DNA of 64,000 nt from Massospora cicadina. Its lineage: Eukaryota > Entomophthoromycota > Entomophthoromycetes > Entomophthorales > Entomophthoraceae. This document shows, piece after piece, positions 23,101-33,001 of the stretch (the first letter of the stretch is position 1; the number at the start of each line of letters is the position of its first letter). Made by a program: the position numbers and the translations under genes. The notes below the pieces were generated by a model. That model was not told the origin of the DNA. It searched no databases and worked only from the letters and a program-made list of their open reading frames with translations. The stretch is from the NCBI GenBank assembly GCA_022478985.1, contig JAKSZP010005628.1, positions 27,706-91,705 of the forward strand. The letters are read 5' to 3'.

Positions 23101-24060
23101 AAGCTGCGAGTGCTGATGAGGCGCCAGAATTTCTCCATAAAGCCCCTTAGGGACTTTGATTTTGAGCCCAGTCCCTATTATGCCCTGGTGTCCAGATGGT
23201 AAGCTTAAAGGGCGCGTTGCTCAAAGTGGGATTCCTTTGTACTCATATATCTGGTTGTGGAGGATCTTGGTCTGCCAACTCAGTCACTGGTAGCAAACAG
23301 GAATCACTCCATCACTGTATGCTAGATTGATCTGACCGGAGTGGACTGGATCCATTGGGATTCCACCAGAGGAAAAATATACTGGAATCTGTTGGCCAAA
23401 CATAGTAAGGGTTTCTTCCGCCATATTTATCACAACGCCAAATTTCCTCATGAAAGCCGCGCCAATTAACATATTGTAGTGGTTGTTTGGCAAAACCACC
23501 ACCAGAGCAGACACCTGGACTGACCTGAATTGTAGAGGCAATGCACTATATGCTCCTTACAACACAGTGCCATGCATTTCCGCAGTCCTGTATACTACTC
23601 AATGGTCCACATCCAGTTTCAACATAAGTTTAGCCACTAACTGGGTGTAAACTATGTTCACAAGTGCTCCCATGTCTATGATAGCGCGGATTTTTGTGTT
23701 TTGAACGAATATGTCACAATAAGTACATTCTGAGTAAGAAGAACCATTAGTGTTTATTACTTGTACGTTCAAGGGCTTTGTGTTACTTAAGAAGGAAGAA
23801 ATATTCTTGCTGACCTGAGGATACTCACTAGCAATTTTCTCCACCGGAATATCTATGTTAACCCCTACTAAAGGAGTGGCGTTCAGCGAAGAATCCGTGT
23901 TGCTGATGCCAGTCTGTTCCAGGATCTGCCATGCATATGGCTTCTGCACGTCTTGGTGGAACTCATCCCAATTGGGTAAACTCTTACTCTCAGAAGCAGA
24001 AGCAGGGGTATCCAACAAAAGCTGCTGGTATAACAAATTGTCTGATTGAGGTTTGATTTC
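23101..24060 (-). pseudogene. Gyp-3 aspartic protease and linker
   Basis: 23599-24036 (minus) contains 'TKIRAIIDMGALVNIVYTQL'. This is the gypsy protease active-site loop, but D-M-G replaces D-[ST]-G (codon at about 23669-23677). 23284-23541 contains 'NHYNMLIGAAFMRKFGVVIN', the matching flap and second hydrophobic-Gly part. The protease normally cuts Gag-Pol. With Thr or Ser lost it should not work. Confidence 0.7.
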
Positions 24061-26589
24061 TACTCAGAAAGTTGTTTATCAATTGTTAGGGACAAGTGAA
24101 TTGATCTTAGTGGAGATAGAGCATCCATATCTCTACTCCGCCCAAGCTTTTCCCTGCTCAATTATCTTAGTTGGCATTGCGTACACTTGTGGTTTGCTAG
24201 GGCAATTGGCTGCATAATGCCCTCTTTGTCTTCACTGGAAGCAAGTGTTAATAAAAGGTGCACATATATAATTTGGACTGGAAGGACCAGGTCAAAAATT
24301 GCCAGTAAGGTTCCAAGGTTGCGGTCAAACTGGTGAAGCGTACATGGGCCAGAAAGGGTCTACTGACTCATATGAGGGATGAATATGTTCCAGCGGCTGA
24401 TAAACCAGTCGCTGCGGCCTATATTCAGAAAGGGATGGAGCGGGGGCAATGGAGGGTTTTTGGGCTACGTTGGGGGTGCTGTTCGTGGTGGAGAGTTGAT
24501 GTAAGGCGTTCATGATTTAATGAGGCTGGTATCCCCATCCAACACATGGGACATAGCATTATATAGTTCCCAATATGGTTTGACCGCTGCCGTCATCACT
24601 ATACCTACATCCTCAGTGGTTAAAATATTAGCCCCAAGTAGAACGTGAGCTTCTGCCAAAAACTGCTCATTGAATTCTGACAGGGTCTCATTTTGGTTAA
24701 ACTGTATAGTCATAAATTCAGCTTTCTGTTGAGACATCTTGTTAGCGCCTCCAAACAGCCAGATAATGATCACTTTTACTTGTGCATAAGACACCAAGCT
24801 ATTTGGAAGATAGCAGGTCACTTGGTCAGCGCTTTCCACATCTAAAGCGGACAGCAACAACTTTGCTTTTCATTGATCAGTAGCCCCTTCCACAGCGAAT
24901 TTGAAAAAATGTTTAAAATAACTGTGTAGGTTTCTGTTATGACTGAAAGGGGTAACTTTTTGATATGGATGAATTCACTTGGCTCTTGGGTTCTGCTGCA
25001 AGGGGCAGGCGAATTGTTTTTGGAGTGACTATGGGAACCATCATTTGGTGCATTATCATACCACTGGCCAGATGAGCTTGAACCCATCAAAGTGGAATCA
25101 GAAGAAGTGGTGTTGCGCGGGGGTCCATGTACTGCATGATGGATACTTGTTTGCTGATCCATAACATTCTTCCCCCAAGTCGCCACTAACTGCCCCATTT
25201 CCCCAGCTCTGGTACACCCCACGAACTGTTTGTTAATCAGCTGTTCCACTTTAACTGAATAACATCTACACCATCCATCCTGATATTCTTATTGCAGTGT
25301 TTCATATTGATGTTGCAATTCCCAGTGGAATTTCCTTTCCTCATTCAGTGTTTGTTCCATAGTTTGTAATCGCAAAAAAACTTCCTCAATTATATTCTGC
25401 AGGCGGGTTTGTCATTGTCTTGCATTTTCTGCTTGCTGGTTGGCATTGTTTATTTGGTTAACAAGGGAGGATTATTCCCACACTGATTCCTCATTGGCCC
25501 AATCAAAGGGTATCAATGCACTCTTGCATGTCTGCATACTCTCTTTTCTCACCAATAGGAAGAGGAAAGGCTCGTTGGTGCTCCGCCTGACTAATGACTT
25601 CTAGTTGTGTAACTCGACGAATAAGCTGGAGATACTCAAAGACATTGACTGAAGGATAAGCGCGTTATCTGACGTTCGCTGGGTATCCCATTCAATATAG
25701 TGTTGATCTAATTTTGTCAATAGAGAGCCAACTTGGGCCGCCACTTACTGTTCCATCAGGGTCATTCTTTCCTTGAGCTGAGCAATCACGGCTTCAAGAG
25801 CTTCCACCCATTCTTCTAGCTCCATCATACAGCTCTCAGTATTATTCCCCAAGGTTGCTAAATTCTGAATTCACTCCACTGATAGGCCATGCTGTTCCAT
25901 TAGTTCTCTTATTGCTCGAGGTAATTCTGAGTTTAACTGTGGTACTAGAATGTTTAATTGACAGCAAACATCCCCAACACAATGATCCATCTGTGCCAGC
26001 ACCCCTTGTATTTCTTAAAACAAATGATTGAGGCGGTCAAAAAGGAGGTGAGTATCGTGCTAATGTGCTTGTGTGAACTGCAATACATCTAAGATTTCAA
26101 TTTTATGGCAAGCCAGGACACGCAGTAGCTGGCGAATCAAAGGTTGCACATAAGTGACAAAATATTCCTCAATTCTGTGGGTACCGAGGTGATGAGCTAA
26201 CCCTATAGTAGTTGCATCCAAATAAGACATGTACAGTGTGTATCAATTCTCTTGATCGCGTTGGTTATAGAACAGACTCAGGGAATTTTCCCCAGTCTCA
26301 TCCTTATATAGGCGATATCCGTTCAACAGCCATTCCATAATATTTCTCAGTTGTTGGGGAGTCACATTTGTGGAGCGTCCTTGTAGATTAGTCATCAGCT
26401 CCAGAAAATTCTTGAATTGCACATGAATCACAATTTCATCATCCCCTGGTTCATTAACAGTAGATAATGTTTGTTCAGGGTTAGTGCCTCCATGGCTTCT
26501 TCAACATACCATGCTTGGAATCTGATCAGGTTATGTTGGAATGAATGAGGACTTGAATTGTGTTTTCCCAGCTATAGTTGCTAAGTGGC
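24061..26589 (-). pseudogene. Gyp-3 gag
   Basis: The capsid part is at 24510-24860 (minus), with 'VKVIIIWLFGGANKMSQQKA' and 'NQNETLSEFNEQFLAEAHVL', which fits the retrotransposon gag fold. A CCHC knuckle near 24195-24240 reads C-F-Q-stop-R-Q-R-G-H-Y-A-A-N-C: the second cysteine codon has become a stop. The N-terminal region (24842-26431) is Gln/Glu-rich and likely helical. Gag would form the particle around the element RNA. It is broken in several places. Confidence 0.7.
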
Positions 26590-26607
26590 CCCCTGTAGTG
26601 AGCACCA
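26590..26607 (-). promoter_or_regulatory. Gyp-3 primer-binding site
   Basis: The minus strand reads TGGTGCTCACTACAGGGG, one base from the 5' LTR. The same 18-base site is found next to the LTRs of Gyp-6 and, with small changes, Gyp-1, Gyp-4, Gyp-5 and Gyp-7. Confidence 0.75.
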
Positions 26608-26608
26608 C

Positions 26609-27087
26609 TGTTAATTTCTCAGTATCTGGGTCTTCACTTGAGTTGGATTTGCACAGGGTTTTAGCCACTGAGCACCATATCAAATGAATGTTATGAGGAT
26701 CATTGATTCTTTTAATAAAACTTGATAAAATATATAGAGCTATCACCCCTTATTTCTACCTTTATTTTGAATATAACTCACAGACCTTTTGCATTTCTCT
26801 CTTCCTCATAAAAGACTATCCCCCTTTAATCTTCCATCAGACTCTTTATAACTCAGTTCCCCAGCCAGATGCATCCTCATCTTGGTAATCTTCTATTCTT
26901 CTTCCTTTTTTTGATTACTCTCGTTCATATAAATCTCAGCATAATTACTCTTGATTTGCCAAATGTTTTCATTTTGCTCAATTATAATTCATGTATCCCT
27001 TTTTCATAAATCTCTAGACTCCTCTCAATTCCCCTCTAATCTTCTGATATAGGTAGAATATTGTCCAGTCATATCAACTTCCAGACA
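26609..27087 (-). repeat. Gyp-3 5' LTR
   Basis: The partner of 19739-20221, with TG...CA ends and alignable over the full length. It would hold the promoter for the element RNA. Confidence 0.85.
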
Positions 27088-27455
27088 TGCTTATAAAAAC
27101 CCCTAGCATTTGCTAATAAAAAACAGAATTCAGCTGATATTTCATTAGTATATGTACTTCTTAATTGAAGATTGAAGGGAATAAAAGTCCCTAGTTGTTT
27201 TTCTCAAATACAATTACCAGAGTGAATTCATTGCATTTGTTGTCCAGACTCAACCCACTAGTTATCACCATACAGCTAGTATCTTTATTAAGTTTAAAAC
27301 CAACCTATGCAGTAAATAACCCATAAGTTTACAGCATCAATCATTTTTACATTTGGTTATCATTTCTCCATATAATTGTTTTGGGATTTCTAGCGTTTAC
27401 CCTGTGTTCACTATTTTTTAAATTCCAATTAGTATGGTATTTGTTGTTCTTTGAT
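27088..27455 (-). pseudogene. Gyp-2 fragment between integrase and RNase H
   Basis: Its first ~40 bases continue the homology of 19700-19738 with 470-520, so it is the other side of the Gyp-3 insertion point. The rest is A/T-rich with no clear reading frame. HL-3 starts at its upper end. Confidence 0.45.
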
Positions 27456-27550
27456 TTATTCGAGGTACGCTGACCAGGGGATGGACAGTACCAATCACAA
27501 CACTCAAAACGGCAAAACAAACTACTAACCAGGTGGGAAGCAGAAACTTC

Positions 27551-29310
27551 TTAACCCACCATGGCAGAGGGTGAGGAGGGGTCGGGGGGTTGGTTTTCAG
27601 AAAGACCCACCTCAATCAAGGGGTGTTGGTTACAGTACCAGATCAGAGAAGAGAGCCAGGGCGTTGGGGCATCTGCATAGTGGGGGCTGAGGTCAGCGTA
27701 GTAGGAGTTTTCCACTTCTGCATCAAGATAATGTTGGGAAAGTGTTTCAACAAAAGCTGCGAGGAGAACTTCAGCTTCTTTGCAGGCTTCAAGAAGTTGG
27801 GTGAAAAGGGAGATACTGTGGCGGGTGATTTTGGCTGAGGGGCTGAATGCAGCAAGCGTTGCGACATTCATAACAGCGATTTCAGCATCATTGAATAGTT
27901 TTGAGATGTCACTGCAGGGAGATTCAGGGAAGTCGGGGGGAAGAAGATGGTGGGCAGGCCATGCTGGAGCTGAGCCACTGACTGGGCCACCGCGGTGCGT
28001 AGTTTTGGGCAATGAGGAGAGGCCACCGCAGATAAGGCAAGCTGGTGGTCACTTTGGAAGGGGGCTGTATTGGGTAGAGGAGCAAAATGGCGAGGGGTAG
28101 GGGTTTCATCGAAGTAAGGAAGGAAAAATTCTGCCTAACCATAATCGCCATGGCAGAGAAGTTGACCTGTATGCTTACTAATGAGGACATTAACTGATTC
28201 GTCAGTTTCAGCCAATAGATCCCATGGATTTTGGTTCACTGGAATAGTGGCGTTTAAATTTGAGTGGGTAGGATTGGGCGAATGGGCAGCTGCTTGGGTG
28301 CGAATGGTGGTCCAAGCATTGCTCTGATTGGCTGGCGTAGATTTAGGTGGGAGAGTGAGGATGGAGGTTTTTGGGGGGGCTGATTTTCCATGTGGGCCCA
28401 CTGAACGAGATTGGAGGGTGGGAGGGGGCAGCAAAGCGCCCCATAATGAACCTCCAGAAGGAGGCTCAGAAGCCGCAGCAGCGGATTTGGCCTTAGGGCA
28501 CGTTCTTTTTGCATGGTCAAGGCCAAAGCAGAGAGAACAAATCTGCCTACCATTATTGACCCAAGCCCAAAAGAAATGATCAGCGCTGCAGCCACACTAG
28601 CGCGGGGTGGGATTTGTTGGGCTATGGTAGGGTGGTGTGGTATGATGGTGGCTGTTGCTTGAGGAGCAGCAAGGCGTTCCGCACCAGAATGAATGGCAAA
28701 GATGAGGTTGGTCTGAGTGCCATAAGCCATGAGCCCCGCGACCAACTGGTCATACAAAACCTGGGGTGGAAGGTGGGATGGGAGATTTGCAAAGGATACC
28801 ACTAGCGTGGTGTCTGAAGGGAGGTGAGTATGGGTTGTGGGAATGGGGTTTTTTTATAAATTAGAGGAGTTTGTGCTGCCGCTTTAGCATCCTCCTCAGA
28901 TTGGAACCCAACGTCAAAGGAGCCCTTAAAAGGGCGGAAGTCTATAAAGCCAGCTGGCGCAAAGGCTGTAGTGGCTAGGTCAATAATTGCCTTATTGGCA
29001 TATGGGAACAAACGCCCATAGTCCACTCTGAGGCATTAGCGAATAGCAGAGCGAGAGAGGGCGAGAGGATGGGGGCGAGAAGGGTGAACGCGCGCCAGGT
29101 GGAGCGCTAAGTCCCGTGGGGGACAAAACGGTTGGAAGCAGTGGGCGGGCTGTTTGAGCCCGTCTGAACGCGCTTGCCTGCAGGGCGGAAAATGCTAGGT
29201 GGGGGTGCACTGCTGCCCCACACTGGGGTGGCAGGCGGCAGAGCCAAGGACATCAAAGAATAGGTTTGGGCAGATGGCTGTGGATAAATAAACTTAAATT
29301 TAAAATCGCT
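27551..29310 (-). pseudogene. HL-3 ORF1-like protein
   Basis: Read on the minus strand from about 29310: a Pro/Ser-rich start ('PATPVWGSSAPPPSIF'); a folded domain with 'GSFDVGFQSEEDAKAAAQTP' and 'TLVVSFANLPSHLPPQVLYD' ending 'GLMAYG'; a CCHC knuckle 'CSLCFGLDHAKRTC' near 28495-28540; a long linker; and a helical C-terminal part 'SLFTQLLEACKEAEVLLAAF' near 27780. The folded domain aligns with ORF1 of LINE-A1 ('INIGFKTADVADATAKI...LFISFDSLSINFPCKV...GLVAYG') and of LINE-B1. Frameshifts break it into pieces (29107-29313, 28802-29026, 28254-28802, 28135-28434, 27551-28012). The role by homology is RNA binding. Confidence 0.7.
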
Positions 29311-29328
29311 CAAAAGTGACTTTGAGCG
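29307..29328 (-). promoter_or_regulatory. 5'-end hairpin of HL-3
   Basis: A perfect 8-bp stem (CGCTCAAA with TTTGAGCG) around a six-base loop that reads GTCACT on the minus strand. It sits at the same place as the hairpins of LINE-A1 and LINE-A2. Confidence 0.65.
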
Positions 29329-29340
29329 GTTAAAGAGAGT

Positions 29341-29540
29341 TTCTCTTAGTTTATAATTAAAAATAAGCTAAAAACTAGTTTGTAGACAAGAATATTCACT
29401 CCTACATATTGAAAGTTTAGTTATATCTTTGGTAATTTATACTGACTGCAAATGCTATGAATTGCCCTATATCCTCTTTAGCTTACTGAGAGAGCACTGA
29501 CCCAGTAATAAATTACTTTAATTTTGATCGCAATTTTAAT
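29341..29540 (-). pseudogene. Gyp-2 RNase H fragment
   Basis: The minus strand gives 'ALS...AKEDIGQFIAFAVSIN' then 'YQRY--TF', which resembles the gypsy RNase H stretch 'VTEKECLAVVFAVKHYRPFLYGTTF'. The match is weak. The assignment rests mainly on its position between HL-3 and HL-4 in the reconstructed Gyp-2. Confidence 0.4.
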
Positions 29541-29772
29541 TTAATCCAATTATGAGAAAAAAGAATTAAAAAATACAACCTTGTTTGTTGAGCAATTCCA
29601 AACTGATGTCATCAGATGTGATGCCCACCCCACCTTCATGGGGTGGTTATGCGCCGCCTCCTGGGGTGTTTTGGCCGCAGCTGAAGCGCGCCTGGTCTAG
29701 CTCTGCTAGCCCTCCTAATCCTGTAAGTCTTGGGGACCAGCCCCTACAACTGGATAGGGAGCAGCGTCCCTT

Positions 29773-30141
29773 TTGGACCAAAAGGGGCCAAAGGCCCAAG
29801 TGGACCCCCTGTCACAGTTGAGCGACCTGGCACATGTGATTGATGAGCGCTGGGTAACTGCCCTTCCACCTAGAGATATCCAAATCTCTCCCCTCCCCCT
29901 ATCCAACCCTGATAAAATTAATAGAGGGGGCCTGTTAGGAGATCATGGAGGCCAGGGGCCTTGGGCGGGTCCCTGGGACTCCCCACTTACCAGGGAAAAT
30001 TTACCAAAATTTTGGAGAAACTGCCAGCGCAAGTATCAGAGCCCAGCCTGCAGATTCTGGGCTAATGGAGCCAGTCCAGACTGGTCAGGTCTGAGAATCA
30101 GTTCGGAACTCAATTCAGGTTTTGAACCAGGCCACCAGTGA
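29773..30141 (+). CDS. X-3 N-terminal ORF, conserved 'DLAHV-DERWVTA' peptide
   Basis: An open frame of 122 residues. Residues 18-32 read 'DLAHVIDERWVTALP'. The same peptide is found in X-2 (about 18185, 'GLAHVVDERWVTAL') and X-4 (35100 down to 35050, 'DLAHVLDKRWVTAF'). The DNA of the three copies differs mainly at third codon positions there, which points to a real coding sequence. The rest is Pro/Gly-rich and not conserved. I do not recognise the family, and the frame may be truncated by mutation. Confidence 0.45.
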   Translation: MDQKGPKAQVDPLSQLSDLAHVIDERWVTALPPRDIQISPLPLSNPDKINRGGLLGDHGGQGPWAGPWDSPLTRENLPKFWRNCQRKYQSPACRFWANGASPDWSGLRISSELNSGFEPGHQ

Positions 30142-30565
30142 CTCAGACCAGTTGCCCTCACCCCTTGGAACGGATTTTAGAAGCTCAGATCACATAGACA
30201 ACCAAATTGAGAGTTTGGACTGGGTTGTGGACAACCGAGCACCAAGGCCACAGCCCCCTGGGATGAATCCAGGATATCCAAACTGCTTGAGCTGCCCAAC
30301 TCAAATGGTCAAGGCCTGGATCAGTACCATTGACCTGGTCAGGCCCCAAAATTTTGGGAAAATTTAGCAAAAGTTTTTGATTTTTGCCAAGATTTTGGAA
30401 ACCATCCATTCACTCCCCCACCCGCTAGCCAACCAAACCCCATCGCCAATCCCCATCCACCTGATACTTAAGGCAACTGCTCTGTTGATGGGCAGTTGTC
30501 AGTTCATTCTCTATTATCCTCGCGCTTTGTGCTAAAATAAAGTCAATTACCCTAAACGCCTTGTC

Positions 30566-31237
30566 ATGGACTCCACCTGTTTTCTTTTCCTATTCAGAAT
30601 TCCGCCAATTGATCTGGCAAAGAATGCCGTCACCCAAATAGTTATCCCAATGATTGCTGAATGGGTCATCCAGTCACTCGACCCTGCTACATGGCGGTGG
30701 ATCATATCTGCGGTAAACTGTCTCACTCTCAATGACAGAGTCAACTCTCCATCCATTTTCACATATCCATTAAATGTGGACCCATCCATTCACCTCGCCA
30801 CCGGGCTTTCTGAGAGCGCTCCCCTATCAGAGCAGCCTCAGGGCGCCCCCACCCCAATGCCAGTGAGCTCGGCCCCTACACCTGGCTCATCCATCATTGA
30901 TCCCACCCACCTAAAGGCCCCAGAGTACCCCAACCAAGGGGGACTCAGCCCTAACGCTTGTCTTGGGACTGTTTTCCCCTCTGACAGCACCCCTGTCCAT
31001 GCGGTGGGTCTTGTGCCGCCCCTCTCTGGCGCACAGACCCACCTACCCATAACCAAAGGCCAGCAACCATGCACCCTAGAGGAGTCATCATCCTCCCCGC
31101 CTCTCCCACCCTTGGGGGTTGCCCTCGCAAGACTTGCAGTTGCCCCCATTGCAACCATCTGGTTTGCCTTGGGGTCCTTCAGTACATTTATAAACTTTTA
31201 CTTTCCTCATGTCCCTATTAGATCCCCCTTCTTCTAG
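30566..31237 (+). CDS. X-3 C-terminal ORF, Pro/Ser-rich with hydrophobic end
   Basis: The longest intact frame of X, 223 residues from ATG 30566. It starts 'MDSTCFLFLFRIPPIDLAKN', continues with a Pro/Ser/Thr-rich middle, and ends in a hydrophobic stretch 'APIATIWFALGSF' that could be a membrane segment. X-2 keeps a similar end ('VPIAAFWLVVGSW' near 19240). A further peptide conserved in all copies ('PLALWLAFW' type, here at 31255-31290) lies just past its stop in another frame, so this copy is probably frameshifted. Function unknown; no database family comes to mind. Confidence 0.4.
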   Translation: MDSTCFLFLFRIPPIDLAKNAVTQIVIPMIAEWVIQSLDPATWRWIISAVNCLTLNDRVNSPSIFTYPLNVDPSIHLATGLSESAPLSEQPQGAPTPMPVSSAPTPGSSIIDPTHLKAPEYPNQGGLSPNACLGTVFPSDSTPVHAVGLVPPLSGAQTHLPITKGQQPCTLEESSSSPPLPPLGVALARLAVAPIATIWFALGSFSTFINFYFPHVPIRSPFF

Positions 31238-31344
31238 TCACACAGACCGCTGTGCCCTTGGCAATCTGGGCTCTCCACTGGGTGCTCACACATTCTGACT
31301 GGGAGCTCAGTGTAATCCTTATCAGCTGATTCCATAACAAATCC

Positions 31345-32800
31345 TAACAGTCATTTTGTTTCTCCTTAGGACCTTGCTCAACACCTTGCGCACTCCCAGG
31401 AAGTACTGAGAAGCCCTATGGTGCTTTTTTAGAGCAAACTGTGCTTCAGCCTTCATAATGAGCATGGGAATATTTTTCTTACTCAAGTGCTGCCATCATT
31501 GAGATAGTGATGGCAGTTTACAAACCTTCTGGGTTTATCAATTTTTCCCTTTTAAGGGGTATTTCAACCTTGGCTTTGAGTCTGAAGCCCAAGCATAGGT
31601 AGCGGTAAAGCTGTCTTTAACTTATAAAAATATTTCTATTTTCACTATTTGTACTTGGCTCCCAGCTGACGCCACTATTGTGGTTCAGTTTGCCAGGTTT
31701 CCCTCCCATCTTTCCCCAGAATGACTCTGCCATGAAGTCATGAAGAGTTTGGTCACTTACAATGTGGATCCCTTGTTGTGATTCGTAGTCCCAAAGGGGC
31801 TAGATCATTTATCAAGGCCCCATGCTTTTGTGATGATCCGCCCCATTCACCAGAATACTCACCTAACAATTTCCCCTTGCACCGTGATCAGATCTTCCCC
31901 TGATCACCCAGTCTAAGCGCACTTCAAAATGGCTGTTCCATATGCTCCTTGTGCTTTGAACTTGACCATTCAAATTGCAAGTGCCCCAAAGTTTTGGCTG
32001 CCACTGTTACTGCCGCTCCTCCCTCTAGCGTCATCCTGGCTGCCACCTCACCCCATCTTTTAAAGTGAGGCTCAATCCTCCCGCCCCCAACCTCAGCAAA
32101 TTCTGCTGCTGCTTCCAAAGCAGCAGCCAATCAAATAAATAAAAATTTGAAAAATTCAATGAAAATATGGAATATGAGCCAATGTCTGAACTAGTTTTAG
32201 CTGAGCTGCTGTAGTTGACAGAACATAGCCTTTCAGCTTCTGCCACCAATCCAATTCCTGTGGCTGGCCCAGAGCTGGCTAATCCAATCCATTCGAGGCG
32301 CTTGGATAGATTAAATAGTGAACAGTTGTACAATGTAAAGCATATTTTGCTTTGGAGGAACTCTTTGTTTATCTTCCCAATTTGTGTCCCCGCCGTTTTC
32401 ATCCTAAAAGTAATTTCCCTTTATATAAGAAATGTTTATGAAATGCCTGTTGATGCCACAGCTGCTCCTGCCAACGCCTTTTTCTGTCAGCAATTCCATG
32501 GGGTGATGGAACCCCTTGTTGAGGGTCTCTAATCCTGAATTTCCTTATGAATTTGACAAAGATGCCAAATATGAAATTGAAGGGCTCACATTTGGTGTGA
32601 GCTGCACTATTATTAGAGCAGCAAAAACTTTGGTGTTTGATCTAACTATCCCCAAACCCACAAGCACACCAAGCTATTTATATGTGTGCCTGATCTCATT
32701 ATTTTTGTGGAACATCAACTTGCTCAATACATTGAGGTGATGGACACTGCAGGCCTCATTAACAAAAAAATTCTCATCTATACCTCCTCATGCCACATGC
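31345..32800 (+). pseudogene. HL-4 ORF1-like protein, main part
   Basis: Aligned with HL-5 and HL-3. 31370-31720 covers the folded domain. The CCHC knuckle 'CSLCFELDHSNCKC' lies near 31945-31990. 32540-32700 encodes 'DAKYEIEGLTFGVSCTIIRA' and neighbouring sequence, shared with 41930-42010. Many stops and frame changes. Same inferred RNA-binding role as HL-3. Confidence 0.55.
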
Positions 32801-33001
32801 CGCTGATGCTCTGACCCCATGTTGTCTGTTATGGTCTGCCAATTAAAGCGAGCGCCAAACAAAAATTTCCCATAAGCTTCTTTCCAGTTTGATATGGCTT
32901 CCTTAGCTGATAGCTGAGGTACCATATTATAATTTTTTTATTTATGATTATCACTTTGTTTGGCTTATTTGCAGATAAAGATGCGCGTAGGGCCCACTTT
33001 T

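Larger units (their letters stand above)
19739..27087 (-). mobile_element. Gyp-3: complete Ty3/gypsy retrotransposon
   Basis: A 7.3-kb element with two related LTRs (19739-20221 and 26609-27087), a polypurine tract and a primer site next to them, and gag-protease-RT-RNase H-integrase between. It is the best preserved gypsy element here and the only one with an intact Y-L-D-D box. The flanks GCTTT (19734) and GCTTA (27089) are probably its target duplication. It is inserted in the Gyp-2 integrase. The LTRs differ from each other at many positions, so it is not recent. Confidence 0.85.
27456..29340 (-). mobile_element. HL-3: full-length half-LINE (ORF1 only)
   Basis: About 1.9 kb on the minus strand. 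It starts with the leader hairpin (29307-29328), carries one ORF1-like gene and ends in the LINE-A 3' tail (27456-27505). No endonuclease or RT sequence lies between gene and tail. Its 5' hairpin, protein domain and 3' tail are all LINE-like, so I read it as a non-autonomous LINE derivative and not a degraded fragment. Copies HL-1 and HL-2 share its layout where they survive. Confidence 0.7.
29724..31344 (+). mobile_element. X-3: full copy of the unclassified repeat
   Basis: Inserted in HL-4: the ORF1 sequence left of it (ending about 29723) and right of it (from 31345, CCTTGCTCAACACCTTGCGC) are continuous in HL-5 (40715-40775). AATCCTG at 29717 and AATCCTA near 31345 may be the target duplication. 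The 5' end is TAAGTCTTGGGGACCAGCCC, a short hairpin, and 35160-35190 (minus) gives the same start. I see no terminal inverted repeats, no poly-A, and no transposase or RT motif. Confidence 0.6.

Noticed and set aside
31105..31170. A cysteine-rich reading 'CPRKTCSCPHCNHLVC' in X-3, which looks like a zinc motif
   Set aside because: It lies in a different frame from the 223-residue ORF. X-2 keeps the hydrophobic reading in the ORF frame at the same place but loses two of the cysteines, so the motif is probably accidental.
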